DNA of 64,000 nt, from positions 79,423-143,422 of the forward strand of contig JANWHD010000027.1 in assembly GCA_025450585.1 (NCBI GenBank), given 5' to 3'. The notes below the pieces were generated by a model that saw only the letters and a list, made by a program, of their open reading frames with translations, was not told the DNA's origin and did not search any database. Origin of the DNA: Solirubrobacterales bacterium. GTDB lineage: Bacteria; Actinomycetota; Thermoleophilia; Solirubrobacterales; 70-9. Positions within the stretch are counted from its first letter, which is position 1, and every line of letters begins with the position of its first letter. A program made the translations under genes and the position numbers. Below, in pieces: positions 27,944-36,335 of the stretch.

Positions 27944-29710
27944 TCGGCGCTCGCGCCTCGTCGGCAGCGTCCAGACGGTGACCGCGTGCGCACGGCCCCG
28001 CACCTCGTGCTCGCCGACGAGCTCCAGGTCGGGCACCTCCCGCCGCAGCGCCTGCCGGGTGGAGTCGGCGATGAAGATCTGGTGGCCGGTTCCTTTGGTC
28101 ATGCCCTCGAGGCGGGCGGCGGTGTTGGTGGTGTCGCCGATCGCCGTGTACTCGACCCGACGTTCGGAGCCGACCTGGCCGCTCATCACCATGCCGGTAT
28201 TGAGGCCGATGCCCATGTCGAACCCCCGGTCCATCCCGGCCTCTTCCATCCAGGCGTTGAAGCTGGACAGGCGCGCTCCGAGCATCTCGCGCGCCGCCGC
28301 CACCGCGCGGTCGGCGTGGTCGGGCTGCTCCAGCGGAGCGCCGAACACAGCCATGATTCCGTCCCCCATGAAGGCGACGAGGGTGCCTCCGTGGTCCATG
28401 ATCGCGTCGCTCATCTCCCCCAGGTAGCGGTTGAGCACCTCGATCACCGTGTCGGGCGGCAGCGCCTCGGAGAAGCTGGTGAAGCCGCGCAGGTCGCTGA
28501 AGAGCACCGTGGTCTCGCGCCGCATCCCACCGAGCCGCAGGTCATCGTCGGTACGGGAGAGCACTTCGCTGACCACCGCCGCCGGGACGAAGCGGGCAAA
28601 GGTGTCGTGGACGCGCTGGCGCTCGAAGGCGTTGATCACGTAGTTGACGGCCAGGGCGCCGAGAGCAGAGAGGGTCAGGGCCAGCAGCGGGTAGACGGCC
28701 AGCAGCACGCTGCCGGAGTCGAAGGCCAGCTGGACGACGACGGCATAGAGAATGCCGAGGACGATCGCAACGAGGAGGGCTGGCAGGGCCTTCATCCGCA
28801 GCGTCACCGCGGCGGGGGCGGCGGCCAGCAGGAGGATCAGCAGCAGGTCGACGACGAGGCTGGAGGAGGAGAGCGGGAACCCGTGCATGGCGGTCCAGGC
28901 CGCGTTCGCCTGGATTTCCGGCCCCGACATCAACTCGTCTTTCGTGGTCGAGGTCGCGTGCACGTCCTGCAGTGAGGGCGCCGTCGCCCCCACGATCACG
29001 GTCTTGCCTCGGAAGGCTGAATCCGGCACCTTCCCGCGCAGCACACGCGAGTAGGAGTAGTTGGCAATCGTGTTCGGCGGGCCCCGATAGTCGATCCAGG
29101 CTTCGCCGTCGCCTTCCAGATCGGATCGCTCGATCCCCTCGCCGGTCGTGGCTTCCGCGGTGACGATGCCGAAGCTGACGAGGCCGTCGACCTCGTACGG
29201 CATTTTCCGGAACTTCCCGCCTGGCTGGGTGACCAGATTGGTGTTGGCGGCGCGGGCATCGATGCTGCGGACGACTTCTTCGCCACCGAAAATTCGGCTC
29301 TTGCCGTTTTCCGTTTCGGTCGTCGAGAGAACTACACCGCCGGCGCCGTCGACGGATTCGATCAGGGCGTTGTCCTCTCTCGGCGAGGTCGGCTCGGTGA
29401 ACTGGATGTCGACCGCGATCACCTTCGCTCCCGCTTCGCGCAGGCGGTCGACCACCCGTGCGTGCAGCGAGCGCGGGAAAGGCCACTGCACCCCCAGTTC
29501 GGTGAAGGTGCGGTCGTCGACCGCGACGATCGCGATGTCGCTCGGCCGCTCCTGGGTCCCCCGCACCGAGAAGCGGGCGTCGACGGTCTGCAGCTCGAGG
29601 CTGCGCGTCAGGTGAGTGGCGTAGGCGACGATCGCGATCGCCGCGGACGCGACGACGACGAGGAGGATCGCCAGTTCGCGCCGCCGCCGCAGATTCCGCG
29701 GAGCCGTCAC
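27866..29710 (-). CDS. CHASE2-domain class III adenylate/guanylate cyclase
   Basis: Extracellular CHASE2 pattern (DIAIVAVDDRTFTELGVQWPFPRSLHARVVDRLREAGAKVIAVDIQF), TM segments, VLFSDLRGFTSFSE...GDGIMAVFGAP...YTAIGDTTNTAARLE. Confidence 0.9.
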   Translation of the reverse strand: MTAPRNLRRRRELAILLVVVASAAIAIVAYATHLTRSLELQTVDARFSVRGTQERPSDIAIVAVDDRTFTELGVQWPFPRSLHARVVDRLREAGAKVIAVDIQFTEPTSPREDNALIESVDGAGGVVLSTTETENGKSRIFGGEEVVRSIDARAANTNLVTQPGGKFRKMPYEVDGLVSFGIVTAEATTGEGIERSDLEGDGEAWIDYRGPPNTIANYSYSRVLRGKVPDSAFRGKTVIVGATAPSLQDVHATSTTKDELMSGPEIQANAAWTAMHGFPLSSSSLVVDLLLILLLAAAPAAVTLRMKALPALLVAIVLGILYAVVVQLAFDSGSVLLAVYPLLALTLSALGALAVNYVINAFERQRVHDTFARFVPAAVVSEVLSRTDDDLRLGGMRRETTVLFSDLRGFTSFSEALPPDTVIEVLNRYLGEMSDAIMDHGGTLVAFMGDGIMAVFGAPLEQPDHADRAVAAAREMLGARLSSFNAWMEEAGMDRGFDMGIGLNTGMVMSGQVGSERRVEYTAIGDTTNTAARLEGMTKGTGHQIFIADSTRQALRREVPDLELVGEHEVRGRAHAVTVWTLPTRRERRSGDDQQRGAEEEDGVEGLVDGDAQP

Positions 29711-31398
29711 TCAGAGACCGCCGTGGTGGGCCTCTCCCCGGGCCAGCGCTCGCCGGCCACCGCCGTCGCCAGCTGGTGGCTGCGCCGGTGCCCGGTCACG
29801 GCGAGCAGGAACTGGTCGCGGTCCAGGGCGAGAAGGTGTGTGTCCACGGTCGTCCGCACCGTCGCCGTGCGCGGGACGTCGTGGAGCAGCGCGATCTCCC
29901 CGAACGATTCGCCCGGCCCCTCGTTGCGACGGAAGACCCCATCTTCGAAGACCTCGACCTGGCCGTCTTCGATCAGGAAGAAGCGGTCGCCGATCTCGCC
30001 CTGGACGATCACGTCCTTGCCGGCCGGCAGCTCCAGTGGCGCGAGGTCGTGGCTGAGCCGCTCCAGCGTCGCCAGCGGCAGCGGCGCGAAGATCGGGTTG
30101 CCGCGCAGCAGCCTGTAGTGCTCCTCGGCCACGGGGGCGCCGACCTCGTAGGCGCGCAGGCGAGTCCACCAGAGGATTACGAAGACCGGCAGCAGCGCGC
30201 CGAGGGCGATCAGCGCACCGCGGACGTGCAGCAGCGCGACGAGGAGGACGGCGCCGATCGAGCCGACCGCCATCGCCGCCTGGCGGCCCGACTCGAGCGA
30301 GCCGATCACCCGGCCGAGCGTCTCGTCGGAGCCGAGACGCTGCATCAGCGTTTTCGCCGCGACCTCGACGAAGACGAAGCCGATCCCGATCGCCAGCCAG
30401 CCGACATACGCGGTGGTCGCGTGGGGAGCGATCCCAGGCAGCATCGTGGCCAGGCCTACCAGGAGGCTGCCGCCCGCTATCGCCAGCACCAGCCTGCCGC
30501 GGTCGAAAAGCATTCCCAGCGCCACCGCGCCGAGGACCGCCCCGACCCCCCAGGTCGCGTTGAGGAAGCCAACGCTCCCCTCCTCGAGGTGGAGCAGCTC
30601 CAGCGCCATCACCACGACCATCACGTCGGCGAACCCCTCGAAGAGGAAGAGCAGCACCAGCGTCGCCGAGGAGAGTCGCAGCGCCGGATCCGCGGCAAGA
30701 GTCCGCGCGCCGAGGGTGACGTCACGAAAGGCGTTCGACACCTCGTCCTTCTCGCCGACGTAGTCAGGCCGGCGGTCGCTGCGGACTCCGCGCACGAGAA
30801 GGCAGACGAGGAGGGCGGCGCCAGCCGCAACCCCGATCACGAACGCCGGCGAGGTCGGGTGGAGCAAGAGGCCGGCAACGAGGGCGGCGAGAAGGGCGCC
30901 GCCGTTCTCCATCACGCTGTGGGAGACGTTGCTGGCCGAGAGCTGCTGCGGCGTCTCGACGAGGGTCGGCGTCAGCGCGACGTGCGCGGGCCCGTAGCCG
31001 CAGGCGGCGACGGCGAAGAGCGCGGGGAAGGCGAAGACGACTGCGGTCGGAGCATCGAGAGCGGCGGCCGCGGCGGCGAGGAGGAGGACGACCGCGGTAG
31101 CGGCGGCGCTGCCGAGCATCACCGTGCGCCGCGGAAAGCGGTCGATCAGGAGGCCGACGAGCGGCGAGATGATCGCCGCCGGCAGGAAGCGGATCAGGGC
31201 GACGATGCCGACGCCCGCCGCCCCGTGCGCCTCGAAGCCGTAGACGCCGAGGGCGATCGTGAAGCACCAAGTCGCGAACGAGGTGCCGGCGGCGGCAACG
31301 CCCAGCAGGCCCATGTCGCGATCGCGGAACTCGAGGACGAGCGCGCCTACGGTGGCCTTCAGGGTCGTCCAGGTACTCGCGATCACCCGCGGCAACAT
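29707..31398 (-). CDS. MFS transporter with C-terminal cyclic nucleotide-binding domain
   Basis: MFS-like TM region (IDRFPRRTVMLGSAAATAV...), then VIVQGEIGDRFFLIEDGQVEVFEDGVFRRNEGPGESFGEIALLHDVPRTATVRT (cNMP-binding). Overlaps cyclase by 4 bp. Confidence 0.88.
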   Translation of the reverse strand: MLPRVIASTWTTLKATVGALVLEFRDRDMGLLGVAAAGTSFATWCFTIALGVYGFEAHGAAGVGIVALIRFLPAAIISPLVGLLIDRFPRRTVMLGSAAATAVVLLLAAAAAALDAPTAVVFAFPALFAVAACGYGPAHVALTPTLVETPQQLSASNVSHSVMENGGALLAALVAGLLLHPTSPAFVIGVAAGAALLVCLLVRGVRSDRRPDYVGEKDEVSNAFRDVTLGARTLAADPALRLSSATLVLLFLFEGFADVMVVVMALELLHLEEGSVGFLNATWGVGAVLGAVALGMLFDRGRLVLAIAGGSLLVGLATMLPGIAPHATTAYVGWLAIGIGFVFVEVAAKTLMQRLGSDETLGRVIGSLESGRQAAMAVGSIGAVLLVALLHVRGALIALGALLPVFVILWWTRLRAYEVGAPVAEEHYRLLRGNPIFAPLPLATLERLSHDLAPLELPAGKDVIVQGEIGDRFFLIEDGQVEVFEDGVFRRNEGPGESFGEIALLHDVPRTATVRTTVDTHLLALDRDQFLLAVTGHRRSHQLATAVAGERWPGERPTTAVSE

Positions 31399-31427
31399 AG
31401 CCGCTTTCGGCTATGAGCCTTTCGACC

Positions 31428-33167
31428 TCAGGTGTTCTGGTACAGCGGCCCGTCGCCGCCCTCTGGCGTCGTCAGGCGGCCGCCCTTGGCGGTGATCGCG
31501 CCGCACTGGACGCAGTTGGTGTAGTTGACGATCACGTCGACGTCGCCGGTCTCGGGGGCGTCGTCGGGGATCTCGTAGACGCCGGCTGGGCACATCCACT
31601 TCCAGGTCTCGGCGATCTCACGGGGGACTCGCTTCTGGACGCGGATGTGGTTGGGGGCGTCGTCGCGGGTGGCGTTGCCGGTGATGAAGACGCTGGAGAG
31701 CTTGTCGAAGGTGAGCTTGCCGTCGGGCTGGGGGTAGCCGTCCTTGGTCTCGCCGACGAACATCGGCTGGGCGTCGTTGCGGTGCAGCTTCCAGCGGCCG
31801 CCGGGGAAGCGCCCCTTGGTGGCGATCATCAGGTTGACCAAGGGGCCGCCTTTGAGCAGGCCCTTCTGGAAGGGCTGGCGGGTGTTGCGCTGCTCGTAGA
31901 GGTCCTTGCGGATGATCGAGTCCTCAACCGCCTGCTCGTATCCGGAGAGGTCGTCGCTGCCGGCCTTCAGCGCGGCGTAGATCTGCTCCGCGGCGAGCAT
32001 CCCCGCCACGATCGCGTAGTGGACGCCCTTCAGCGCCGCCAGGTTGACCATACCGGCACCGTCGCCGACGATCGCGGCACCGGGCATCGAGAGCTTCGGC
32101 ATCGCCCAGTAGCCACCCGCCGGGATCGCCTTCGCCCCCCAGCCGACGCGCTCGCCGCCCTCGAGGATGTCGCGCACCATCGGGTGCGTCTTGAACTGCT
32201 GCAGGAAGTCGTGGGCGGAGCTGGTCGCGTCGGCGTAGTCGAGGTCGAGGACAAAGCCGATCGAGACCAGGTCCTCGCCGGTCTTCTCGTCCTTCATCGG
32301 GTAGATCCAGGAGCCGCCGATCTGGTGGTAGCGCGCCGATATCTTCAGCGGCCAGCCGGCCAGCGTGTGGATCACGCGGTCCAGCGGCTTGGCCACCCTC
32401 CAGACCTCTTTCACGCCCAGCTCCCAGACCTGCGGCTCGCGCCCCTCGTCGAGGCCGAACTCGCGAACCGCGGCGTCGGTGAGGTGACCCCAGCAGCCCT
32501 CGGCGAGAACGGTCGCCCTGGCGGCGATGTCGGTCCCGGGCTCGAAGTTGCCCAGTTCCTCGCCCTCTTTGCCGCGCCCCTTGTCGCCGGAGCGCACGCC
32601 GACGACGGCGCCGTCGGAGACGATCAACTGCGTGGCGGCCGTCTCGGTCAGCAGGTAGGCGCCCGCCTCCTCGGCCTGGCGCTGCATGTAACGGCAGAGC
32701 GCCGCGACTGAGATCACCTCGTTGCCGTGATTGCGCTGCGGTGGGGGCGGCGGAATGCGGATCTTCGTCTTGGCGCTTGGCAGGACGTAGATCGCCTCCT
32801 TCTCCACCTCGCCGAAGGCGAAGCCCTCCTGGCGCCACTGCTCGCGGCTCATCTCCGGAAAAAGCTCCTGCAGCGGGCCCGGCCGCATCACCGCCCCGGA
32901 GAGGTTGTGGCCGCCGCAGGTCTTCGCCTTCTCGACCACGGCGACCGGGACCTCGCCGAGCTTCTCCATCGTCTCCGGATCGTCGGCCAGGAGCTGGAGC
33001 AGGCGGTTGGCGCAGGCGAGCCCCGCGGTGCCGCCGCCGATGATCGCGACGCCGATCTCGATCCGATCGTCCTCGCCGTCGAGCGAGCGCTTGACGAACT
33101 CCTCGCGCGGCTCGACCGGGGGCGGGAACTCCGCCGGCACGAACTTTCCATCGCCGTAGGCGAACAT
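31428..33167 (-). CDS. Electron transfer flavoprotein-ubiquinone oxidoreductase
   Basis: VAIIGGGTAGLACANRLL, GCWGHLT, IVGDGAGMVNLAALKGVHYAI, C-terminal CPAGVYE...NYTNCVQCGAI. Confidence 0.92.
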   Translation of the reverse strand: MFAYGDGKFVPAEFPPPVEPREEFVKRSLDGEDDRIEIGVAIIGGGTAGLACANRLLQLLADDPETMEKLGEVPVAVVEKAKTCGGHNLSGAVMRPGPLQELFPEMSREQWRQEGFAFGEVEKEAIYVLPSAKTKIRIPPPPPQRNHGNEVISVAALCRYMQRQAEEAGAYLLTETAATQLIVSDGAVVGVRSGDKGRGKEGEELGNFEPGTDIAARATVLAEGCWGHLTDAAVREFGLDEGREPQVWELGVKEVWRVAKPLDRVIHTLAGWPLKISARYHQIGGSWIYPMKDEKTGEDLVSIGFVLDLDYADATSSAHDFLQQFKTHPMVRDILEGGERVGWGAKAIPAGGYWAMPKLSMPGAAIVGDGAGMVNLAALKGVHYAIVAGMLAAEQIYAALKAGSDDLSGYEQAVEDSIIRKDLYEQRNTRQPFQKGLLKGGPLVNLMIATKGRFPGGRWKLHRNDAQPMFVGETKDGYPQPDGKLTFDKLSSVFITGNATRDDAPNHIRVQKRVPREIAETWKWMCPAGVYEIPDDAPETGDVDVIVNYTNCVQCGAITAKGGRLTTPEGGDGPLYQNT

Positions 33168-33205
33168 GGCCGGGACTATATCCCGGTGGTTGACTGACGA
33201 GTCAA

Positions 33206-34498
33206 TCAGCCGAGGGTGGCGCCGACGCCGTGCTGGCGGAACTCTTCGAGCATCTCGCCCATCGCGTCGACGTCACAGGCGACGCCTTCGGCCCAAGGCT
33301 TGTCGGGATGCTCGTCGAGGGTCTTGTAGCCGTTGCCGCTGACTATCGCGACCACCGTGTCGTCGGGGCCGAGCTTGCCTTCGTTGGCGAGCCTGGCGGT
33401 ACAGGCGATCGTGGTGCCTCCGGCTGGCTCGGTGAGGATGCCCTCGGTGGCGCCGAGCAGGTCGATCGCCTCGAAGATCTCCCGGTCGGTGGCGGTCGCG
33501 GCGCTGCCGCCACGCGACGTCACCGCGTCGACCACAAGCGGGCCGTCGCCGGGCGCTCCGATCGCGATCGAGTGCGCCGCGGTGTGCGGGGTCTGCGGCT
33601 CGATCCGACCCGAGCCATCGCTGATCGCCGTTGCGATCGGACTACAGCCCTCGGCCTGAGCCACGTCGATCCTGACTCCCGAGGTCTCCGCCAGCCCCAC
33701 GGTCTCGAGCTCGATCAGGCCCTTGTGCACGCGCGAGGAGAGCGTGCCCCCAGCGGCCGGGATGACGATGTGGTCGGGGGCCTCCCACTCGAGCTGCTCG
33801 ACCACCTCGTAGGCAACCGTCTTCGCTCCCTCGGCGTAGAACGGCCGCAGGGTGATGTTCGCGAACTGGATGCCGCTGGCGAGGGCGAGCTCGCGGCAGG
33901 CGCGGTTGGCTTCGTCGTAGTTGCCGTCGAGCTGGCAGACGGCGGCACCGAGCGCCCGGCAGGCGCGTGCCTTGCCGCGCTCCATGTTCGACGGGTAGAA
34001 GACGTAGGCGGTGACCCCAGCCTTGGAGGCCAGCGAGGAGACGGCGGTGCCGACATTGCCGGTCGAGACGCAGCCGATCTCGTCCTTGCCGAGCTCGAGC
34101 AGGCGCGCTACCGCCATCGAGACGACGCGGTCCTTGTAGGAGAGGCTGGGGCGCGAGGTGCTGTCGTCCTTGAGGTAGAGCTTCTTGAGACCGAGCTCGG
34201 CGCCGAGCCGGTCGGCGTGGATCAGCGGCGTGCGTCCGCTGTAGCGCCCCACCCGGGCCTGGGCCTTCGCGTCGACGATCGGCAGCAGCTCCTCGAAGCG
34301 CCAGATGTTGATCTCGCGCTCGGCCGGCGGAATCTCGCTGAGTCGCTCCCTGGCCAGCTCGTAGTCGTAGTCGATGTCGAGTCCGTTGCCGCAGCCAAGG
34401 CACTTTGACGTCGTGTCGATAAGCGGCAGGCGGCGGCCGCAATCGCGGCAGACCAGTTCGGTCGCGCAGGAGCGGGTTCGGTCCTCAGAGCTCAGCAT
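33206..34498 (-). CDS. thrC: Threonine synthase
   Basis: Start at 34498 behind GAGGAG; zinc-ribbon-like N-terminus, DDSTSRPSLSYKDRVVSMAVA, CVSTGNVGTAVSSLASKAG, IPAAGGTLSSRVHKG. Confidence 0.85.
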   Translation of the reverse strand: MLSSEDRTRSCATELVCRDCGRRLPLIDTTSKCLGCGNGLDIDYDYELARERLSEIPPAEREINIWRFEELLPIVDAKAQARVGRYSGRTPLIHADRLGAELGLKKLYLKDDSTSRPSLSYKDRVVSMAVARLLELGKDEIGCVSTGNVGTAVSSLASKAGVTAYVFYPSNMERGKARACRALGAAVCQLDGNYDEANRACRELALASGIQFANITLRPFYAEGAKTVAYEVVEQLEWEAPDHIVIPAAGGTLSSRVHKGLIELETVGLAETSGVRIDVAQAEGCSPIATAISDGSGRIEPQTPHTAAHSIAIGAPGDGPLVVDAVTSRGGSAATATDREIFEAIDLLGATEGILTEPAGGTTIACTARLANEGKLGPDDTVVAIVSGNGYKTLDEHPDKPWAEGVACDVDAMGEMLEEFRQHGVGATLG

Positions 34499-34639
34499 CG
34501 ACGATCTCCTCTGAGCAGGGTACTGGGCGCTCCAAGGTGCTGCCATTACCCCGGCTCCGATCGCGCCTCCGCATAGAACCAAGGGGTATAACAGACCCGC
34601 CATAACCGATCAACCAACTTTGTGTATTTGTCGAGTCCT

Positions 34640-34990
34640 GCAAAGAATTGGGCCCGTCCGAGCGGTGTCAGCATTCCGCGAGGACGGGCCCGAATTCATC
34701 GTGGCCATCGATCCGGCCACGGCTAAGAACCTGCGCTGCGGCCAGCTACATGGCCGCCCCCCCTCTCCGGGGACCTAGCTGCCAGAGGTGAGAGGGCGAA
34801 GCAGCCGTCGTGGCGGGCAGCGCCACGTGCGCGAGGTGGGGCAGTGCGCGCAGCGCCACCGCCTTCCTTGTGTTGCACCCGAAACGGCCGTCGTCTCGAC
34901 TCATGACTCGACACAACTCCTTAGCCATCGCAAGGCGAGTCGCCCCTAACCGGGATTCTCACCTCTCCGCTAGCGCTTTGGTCGTCAGCG
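34640..34990 (-). ncRNA. Candidate free-standing structured RNA (about 350 nt) of unknown class
   Basis: Own sigma70-like promoter (35025-34997), long-range helix TCTCACCTCT (34957-34966) with AGAGGTGAGA (34784-34793), and strong hairpin 34645-34697 followed by U-rich run on the minus strand. Confidence 0.45.
34645..34697 (-). terminator. Hairpin terminator-like inverted repeat
   Basis: GAATTCGGGCCCGTCC..GGACGGGCCCAATTCTTT on the minus strand. Confidence 0.55.
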
Positions 34991-34996
34991 CGTTAC

Positions 34997-35025
34997 GTAT
35001 AACACACGCTCCCACTACCGGTCAA
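34997..35025 (-). promoter_or_regulatory. Sigma70-type promoter
   Basis: Minus strand TTGACC-17 bp-TTATAC. Confidence 0.65.
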
Positions 35026-35060
35026 GGCTTTTTGCGCAAAAGTGGCTGACCGTTGAACGC

Positions 35061-35924
35061 TCACACCGCAACCCGTGTGGGGCTGCGCCAACTCGGCACC
35101 CGGTAGGTGACCTCGAAGCCCGCCCGGACGAGACTCGCACGGTCGATCACCGGCGGTTCGCCACCGGCGTCGACGAGGACGAGCGCGTCGCATCCTTCCT
35201 CCTCCGCATCCTCCATGCAGCGGTGCAGGACCGCCAGCTGGCCGTCGCCATCACGACCTGCACAGGGTCGCGACGCGAGGGCGATCGAGGCCACGCCTTC
35301 GTGGACGTGCATCGCGACGTAGGCCAGCGGATCGTCGCCGACGATGCCGCAATAACAACGCCAATCCTCTTCGTCCAGCAGGCAGAGGAAGAAGTGCTCC
35401 GCCGCGCTGGCAAGGCCGAGGCTCTCGGTGAGCGGGGCGCCGAAGCCCTCGTCCCAGTCGTCCCAGTCGAGCACCTCGATGTCCGGCGCCGGGGCAAACC
35501 GGCGCCCCGCCGCATCGCAAACCAGCTTCGCCACCCCGCCGTCGCAGAGATGCCCGTACTCCCGCAGCCAGCCCTCGGCCGCTGCCTCCTCCGGCAGGCC
35601 GGGGGCCACGGGAACGCGGTAGTCGACACCGCGGTCATCGCTCCATGCGAAGCACCTGGTCTCGAGCCAGTGGACCGCGTCGCCGAGGTGACCGTTCGAG
35701 ACCGCCCCGGCCTCGCCGGCGCCGAGGATGAAGTTGACCCCAGGGTGCCGGGGTTCCTCGGTGACGCAAACCGCCTGGATCGGGCCGAAACGCACCATGT
35801 CGGCTCCGGTCTCGTGCAGCGTGTCCGGAATCGGAGCCTCCCAGAGCCCGGTCCAAAACTCCTTCTCGCTTGCCGTCAGGCGCGCAACGTCGCACGCCGC
35901 CTTCAGCTTCCCTTGCTCTCCCAT
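35061..35924 (-). CDS. GNAT-like N-acetyltransferase
   Basis: HFFLCLLDEEDWRCYCGIVGDDPLAYVAMHVHEGVASIALASR...LAVLHRCMEDAEEEGCDALVL...LVRAGFEVTYRVPSW. Confidence 0.6.
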   Translation of the reverse strand: MGEQGKLKAACDVARLTASEKEFWTGLWEAPIPDTLHETGADMVRFGPIQAVCVTEEPRHPGVNFILGAGEAGAVSNGHLGDAVHWLETRCFAWSDDRGVDYRVPVAPGLPEEAAAEGWLREYGHLCDGGVAKLVCDAAGRRFAPAPDIEVLDWDDWDEGFGAPLTESLGLASAAEHFFLCLLDEEDWRCYCGIVGDDPLAYVAMHVHEGVASIALASRPCAGRDGDGQLAVLHRCMEDAEEEGCDALVLVDAGGEPPVIDRASLVRAGFEVTYRVPSWRSPTRVAV

Positions 35925-36335
35925 GTCACAGCCCATCCTTCCCGCGAACCCATATATAGAAAACTCCACATACTTTTTTTGGTACCCCTTGGAAGAACGC
36001 GCGATGGAGGCAAACGGTTTCACCATGCGGCGATACGCCGCAAGCGATCCGAAACCCGACGGAGGAAAGGTCGTCAGGCCAGAATTCAAAGCGGCAGCGC
36101 AGCTCGTTGTCCTACTCGCCACGCAAGAGGTGCGCAGGAAGAGGGCGGGGGCAACTTGGGTCAGCAGGACAATGCCGCCGCCGTGTCGCGGCTCTTCACC
36201 GGACTCTCCCTTTGCCGTGCCAGGCGAGCCTCCATTGAGTGGGACCCCGCCTCTTCACTGCGCTTGATCGTCAGCGATTCCATTCATAACAGGTTTGTGG
36301 CCACCAGTCAACTATGTTTGTTCAAACTGCCGGCC

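Noticed and set aside
34723-34928. Small overlapping ORFs (63 and 60 aa) inside the ncRNA candidate
   Set aside because: No protein-like composition; both overlap the predicted structured region. One has an internal AAGGAG, so a leader peptide cannot be fully excluded.
34500-35050. tmRNA or RNase P RNA
   Set aside because: No tRNA-like ends or GGUUCGA near the 3' end for tmRNA, and no GAGGAAAGUCC / ACAGAA core for RNase P RNA.
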